Shown: one piece after another, positions 59,279 to 64,000 of the stretch
Position numbering within the stretch: position 1 is the stretch's first letter
How the letters are laid out: each line of letters begins with the position of its first letter
Assembly: GCF_000143415.4 (NCBI RefSeq)
Contig: NW_003314274.1
Span: 1,758,260-1,822,259 of the forward strand
Direction: 5' to 3'
Source of the DNA: Selaginella moellendorffii
Taxonomy: Eukaryota > Streptophyta > Lycopodiopsida > Selaginellales > Selaginellaceae
DNA: 64,000 bases
Position numbers and translations under genes: made by a program
The notes under the pieces: generated by a model
Databases searched by the model: none
What the model was told of the DNA's origin: nothing
Seen by the model: only the letters and a program-made list of their open reading frames with translations

Positions 59279-62200
59279 TCATGCGCTTGCCGGTGCTTGT
59301 GCTTGGCTGGAAAGAAGCTTCGTACGGTAGTCCGTCAGTTCAGCTGCCACGCCGCCCTTCTTGTAGCAGCGTGCCTGGAGAGAGGAGATTTACAGTTGTT
59401 TTCCCAGATAAAAAAGAATTCTTTCACGAAACTTCTCACCTGATGAATGAGTTGCTCCAGAAAACTGGCCTTGTCGACCGGGATGTCTGGCGTTGACAGT
59501 AGCTCGAACAACTGCTGGTGAGAATGGCGGTTAGTCGCAAATTCCGTATCGAAGAAACGGAAAAAAGATAAAAAATCAAACCTTGTGCGTATTGTTCGTC
59601 TTTGCATGTCTTAAAGTCCGCAGAGCTGCCAAAACAAAGTCGCTCGCGTCTCCCAAGAGCTTTCTGCGTTTCTCGGACTGTGCAGCCGACTCTTCGTGGT
59701 TGCCACCTTCGGGATTCCTGTGAGGTACAGAAAGGATTGCAGCTTCCGGTGACGACGAGCCTGCCTCGTCAGGGTCATTTCGAACGTCGGACAGTTCCTT
59801 TGGACTCTTGGCGGGCGAGTTCACCTCGCCACCGCTTGCATCACTGCTGCATTCTCCCGACGAGGCAGACGAAGTGGAAGCTGATCCCGAGAGGCCCGGT
59901 GACTCGGGGCGCCGACGCCGCTTTCGTCCTCGTAGCTGAGCTCCGCCGCTTCCTTCAAACCATGCTTCGTCTGCGGCGTCGTGTTTCTCCTGACGATACG
60001 GGTTTCCAAAGAGCGATCGTTGTTGCTTGGTTCGCTCTTGTTCGTCAGCCTGACAATGAAAAATTTTCAAGTTAGAAAAACGGGAAAAGAAAATACATGA
60101 TGACTTACAAAAGGATTTCGCGGAGGCTGTTGCTTCCACAGAGCGTCACTAAAGTCACCCATCTGTATGTTCAAGGATCAAACGCTTGAGCGACAAAAAC
60201 GAACAAAAAAAAGCTCATCACCTTTTCGATAGGTAGCGAGTGACGTGCTTCTTCTTCTTCCATGGCCACCATACGAGCTGCCAAATTGCCCAAGGCTGAG
60301 TGGCTTCCAGTATTGCCAGGGGCTTTCTCGTTTTTACTTCGAGCGTCCATGGCAAGCGCTACACGCATTGGCAAATACTTGAGCTGGCTGGAAAAAGAGG
60401 GGGGAAAAAAAAAACAATCAGCAACAACCCACGGCTCGAAGAGAATTGACTACCTGAAGAGCTCGTTACGAGGCACATCAAACGCATTTTTAAACACCGC
60501 AGCATCCTTCCACGAACCAATTCCCAAGTGGTTGGCAATTTCATTGCCAGCTTTTGGAACTTCGGCAGTAGACGCTTGAGTTGTAAACCTCGCATTTTGA
60601 TTTGGTTTTGAAGGTCCGGACGGAATGCAGACCTCGAACGTCCTCTGGCTGAGAACTGAGTCGACGCTGGTTGTCGACGACGAAGAAAAGCGGACAGAAA
60701 ATGCAGTAGTAGTGAACGTGTGCGTTCCAGGAGCATCGATGGAACCGGATTTTGAAGACGGAAAGACTCTTTCATGTGGCTTGGGGGCATAAGAACTTGA
60801 GTTTATCAGCTTCTCCGTCTGTAAAATATTTAGATTTGCAAGAGAACGAGAAAATCCAAAACATTACCATACTCTCCAGCTCCGTCTTTGCCTGAGCTTT
60901 CAACCGTTTGAGCTGGTTTCCAACAAAACCAGCAAAAATTGTTTTCTCGAGAGCATCCGGCACAACATGCAGGTTCAATCCCCACTGCCGAAGTGCAGCT
61001 CTCAAGGGCGGGCCATAGTACGCCGGAATACTGTTGCAATATCGCTCCATTTCTTGTCGCCACTGTATTGTGTTTGTAGCCTTTGGATTTTTGCTAGCGT
61101 GCTCCAATAGATGAAACAGTACCTGATAAAAAAAGACTACGTCAAGTTCAAGCCGATAAACATATTTACTTACTGGATAATTGTATGGTAGCACGAAAAG
61201 AGTGAGATTTGACCCAATAAGCTTGAGATACCTGTTGTAAGAACCATAGAAACTAACTTAACCAAAAATCACTTCTTCATACCCAAATGGATCTCCATAG
61301 CCAAAGTTTGGCCCCTTACTATTACGTATGAAGACTTGCCAGCATGCATTAGCCGCTGCTTTCGTCAAAAAGTTCACAATCGGGTTGGACTCGATCTGCA
61401 AAGAAGCTCTGGAAAGTTAGGCCTTACAAGTCCCTCAACTCAAGCGCTTACGTCGTACTTATCGTAGATAAACTGCGCGGGAATCGATGGATCCGAGTCG
61501 ATAGCTTTGTAGACAATAACAGGATGAGGCTCTCGAGGAGGAAGAGATTGCTGTGACGAGTCAGGCCAAAAGGTCTCCGGTATTGGCCAATGCCCCTGGT
61601 GAGGCTGATTGGCCCTGATAAGCAAGAGCTTTCGTTGGCAGGCAGCATGAACCTAGGAGAAAGAAAATAAAAACATAAAAGTTGTAAAGAAACATCAAGA
61701 TATAGTACAAACCTGAGGCGGCGGAGCAGTGGTTCCGGGAATTGGCATATTTTCGAAAGACACCACCACGCAAGTTGAGAGCCGAGATGTGACTTCAATG
61801 TGCTGCATTAAGATTTTTAAACTTGTTGCCACATAACATTTTCCCCTGCGTGAAGATAAACTCTATGAGCCAACGGAAGAACCAAGACAAGGAAATAAAA
61901 AAGATACAATATATCAAGCACGTACCCAGTCGACTCGCAAAACGCAGAGATGTCATTGTCCATTGCCAGAGCCGTTTTAGAACCCGAGATAGGAGCATTC
62001 TGCGGAAGAGGTCCGCTCCGTTCTAATACTTGCTGACTGACCGATGGCATCCTGCATACGAAAAGTCATGTAAACCACAGCAGAAACCAGATAGCTCACC
62101 TGAGAACAATCGCAAAGACTCTTTGATCCCAGCGGTAAGGCTTTGCAGCTAGCTCGCCGCCTGCAGGAGCCGGACCATTTGGTACAATGGTCTTGAGAAC

Positions 62201-62918
62201 ACCTGCCTAAGATACGCAAAGAGAATATAAAAACGAGACTTCAAATCGAGAATGGAAATACTTTAGAAGTGAGTTCTGTTCCATCCGTCAACAGAATAAT
62301 CGTCGTCGGTTCTATATGTATAGGATTTCGCCCCTGACCTGGAACAAAACGCTGTAAGAGACACAAGGCAAAAGAACGAGTGAAAAACATACCATACTTT
62401 TCAGTATCGTTTACAAGCCGATGAAGGTGAAGATAGTCAAGAACTAGCTGTAACGACGTACCAATTTCCGTGAGATCGTGAGCTTCAATGCTCTTCAGTG
62501 CTCGCGTGAAGTTAACAAATGGATATTTGTCGACCACCTAGAAACAGAAAAAAACAGAAGAAAAAAACACACAAAGAACTTAGTGATAAAACAACTAGGC
62601 CAGATCGAAAGAAAAGATCACCTTGATCGCATTTACTCCCTCTTCGCAAGTCACAAGGAGATATCTGGGATAGAAATGCGGTAAACAAATGCTAGAGCTA
62701 CTAAATTCTCACGCACCTGTCCGATTTGTGCCAAGTGATGTCTCGCAGGCGCAACTGGAGCAAGAGAAAGGGCAATGTGAAGAGATTTGGATGGAGCTCC
62801 AGCGGCTTACCTTGACGAAATGCTCCACGGCACTCTTGGCGCAATCCAGCAGCGACAGGCCATTCGAGCAGCGCTGGTTCATCGACGCGCTAGTATCGAT
62901 CACAAAAACCACGGTCAT
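59279..62918 (-). CDS. INTS6: Integrator complex subunit 6 homologue
   Basis: Eighteen exons on the minus strand from 62811-62918 to 59279-59374, all phases closing (875 aa; human INTS6 is 887). A von Willebrand A domain opens the protein: VVFVIDTSASMNQ with the DxSxS MIDAS at residues 8-12, YLLVTCEEG, FVNFTRALKSIE, IEPTTIILLTDG. Then KPYRWDQRVFAIVLR, FWPDSSQQSLPPREPHPVI and ALRQWGLNLHVVPD follow. A charged Ser-rich linker (nuclear-type RGRKRRRR) precedes the C-terminal helical region QLFELLSTPDIPVDKASFLE, ending ARCYKKGGVAAEL. The subunit belongs to the nuclear Integrator complex that cleaves snRNA transcripts and terminates transcription. ATG at 62918 is the only plausible start. Confidence 0.9.
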
Positions 62919-63064
62919 CTCTACGGGCACTAAAAACCTAGCTCCAAGGGGATAAATATATTAGGGTTCCTCGAAATATGTTAAATATGGCTTTCTGCTG
63001 GAGATTTAAGTACGACCTTATCAGGTTTTTTTGGTATTTTTGGTATTTTTAGGGTGAACTGGTC

Positions 63065-63283
63065 ATGAAGATTAAGTATTTTGTGAACCGGACCAAGCGC
63101 TTCTGGAAGAAGGTTGATAATCTGTATAAGAAAACTCTGAAGCTTCATGATGTGTGCGGGGCTTTGGTGCGCCTAGATGTTTCATATATGAGGAGGTACA
63201 GAAGGTCAATACGGACAGACGGGGTTGTGAAAAGGAGGACAATCAGAACATACAAGCAACAACACATGGATGTAACCAGTTAG
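63065..63283 (+). CDS. Short ORF with weak MADS-domain-like pattern
   Basis: 72 codons, intronless, Lys/Arg-rich. The first 40 residues (MKIKYFVNRTKRFWKK then VDNLYKKTLKLHDVCGALVR) follow the spacing of a MADS domain: N-R...F-x-K-(K/R)...L-x-K-K-(T/A)-x-(K/E)-L...C-(G/D)-A-x-V. The rest is basic and unfamiliar. It starts in AT-rich DNA 146 bp right of the INTS6 start, divergently. It may be a relic of a type I MADS gene, a very small gene, or chance. No K-box or downstream exon was found. Confidence 0.3.
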   Translation: MKIKYFVNRTKRFWKKVDNLYKKTLKLHDVCGALVRLDVSYMRRYRRSIRTDGVVKRRTIRTYKQQHMDVTS

Positions 63284-64000
63284 ATATTGTTATCGATGAC
63301 TTGGTGATGTAGTCATCACTAATTAGGGTTGACTCTGAGGACTATCGTTTTAATTTTGACAGATTTAATTAAGGCCCTGGTGCATTCCTCAATCCTCCAG
63401 CCACACTTATCTAGTGACTAACTTTTAGCTGGATTTCCCTTAGGGTTCTCTCATTGGTGGGTAGTTTTCATCTCTTTGATTGTCTTGAGAGTTTGTATGC
63501 AACAGGGCCTCATCTAGAGGCCATGATTGTGCATAGAGGTGCAATAGTGAACATGGCTGGTGCACACAACTAACTTTTTGCTCCACACTAAGACATTGTT
63601 ACAAATTAGAATACAACTCATTGCAGCTAAATTGTTGATCCGAAAATCTAATAATTTGCTCTGACAACTTTGGTTGCTTTAGTTTATTATATTTTTTCTA
63701 TATATGAATATAGGAATTGATCTATATTTCCTTCTAAATGATCTCAATTCATCCTTTTTGTTAATTAGGTTAACAAAATAACACTAAGAATTTGTGTTAA
63801 TTACTCCCCACGAATTTAAAGATATAACTCAATTACCATCCTTTATCTCCTTTAATAATTTCATCTTTGACTTGTATCATTCTCTTCTGGGTTTAACAAA
63901 ATATTTCTTGTTTACAAAGTTTTAAACCTCATCAAGTTTGTTTCTTAATGCCTTTTTAAGCTTTTAAGACCTAGTTCTAAAGAAAAACCCAAAACATCAG
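63284..64000. other. AT-rich right flank, no gene seen
   Basis: AT-rich sequence like the left end of the window. No coding, repeat or RNA feature was recognised. Confidence 0.6.

Overview
The window is nuclear DNA from a land plant, and the best fit is a lycophyte such as Selaginella moellendorffii (inference). Nearly every gene is split by very short GT-AG introns, mostly 48-75 bp. Genes are tightly packed, often only 60-120 bp apart. Plant families are present: a class IV HD-Zip factor, CYP78A, a glutamate-receptor-like channel, a UGT, an S-domain receptor kinase, and plastid proteins. A full DNAAF5, the cytoplasmic assembly factor for axonemal dynein arms, points to a plant with motile sperm, which excludes flowering plants. 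Exon boundaries were placed by hand from reading frame, phase and GT/AG sites. Phases close for every gene given with full exon coordinates.

Layout. 1-6.0 kb: AT-rich, gene-poor, with a diverged direct repeat, one copy of which carries an insert with inverted-repeat ends. 6.1-10.4 kb: PUR5 and an LPA3-like plastid protein head to tail, then a P/U-type cyclin on the minus strand. 10.4-21.7 kb: repeat-rich, with a decayed Ty1/copia element, two copies of an unidentified three-exon gene and several orphan exon fragments. 22.0-29 kb: a receptor kinase broken by two in-frame stops, a small conserved unknown protein and a class IV HD-Zip gene. 31-46.7 kb: DNAAF5, a peroxisomal SDR, a degenerate kinase, PTST1, CCT2, a broken mpaB-like gene, a UGT and an unknown Ser-rich protein. 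46.7-63 kb: a glutamate-receptor-like channel, a heavy-metal-associated isoprenylated protein, a 3.3 kb gene desert, CYP78A and INTS6. A short MADS-like ORF precedes the AT-rich right end.

There is no operon-like logic; genes are independent housekeeping or plant-specific units. The arrangement still matters in places: DNAAF5 and the SDR share a 107 bp divergent spacer, and the Ser-rich gene and the glutamate-receptor gene converge almost end to end. No CRISPR array, rRNA gene or convincing tRNA was seen, and no clearly new multi-gene system. The most unusual items are the duplicated splice acceptor in PTST1, the single-codon first coding exon of CCT2, the degenerate kinase at 36.3-37.5 kb, the MADS-like ORF and the unidentified duplicated genes at 14.7-17.1 kb.
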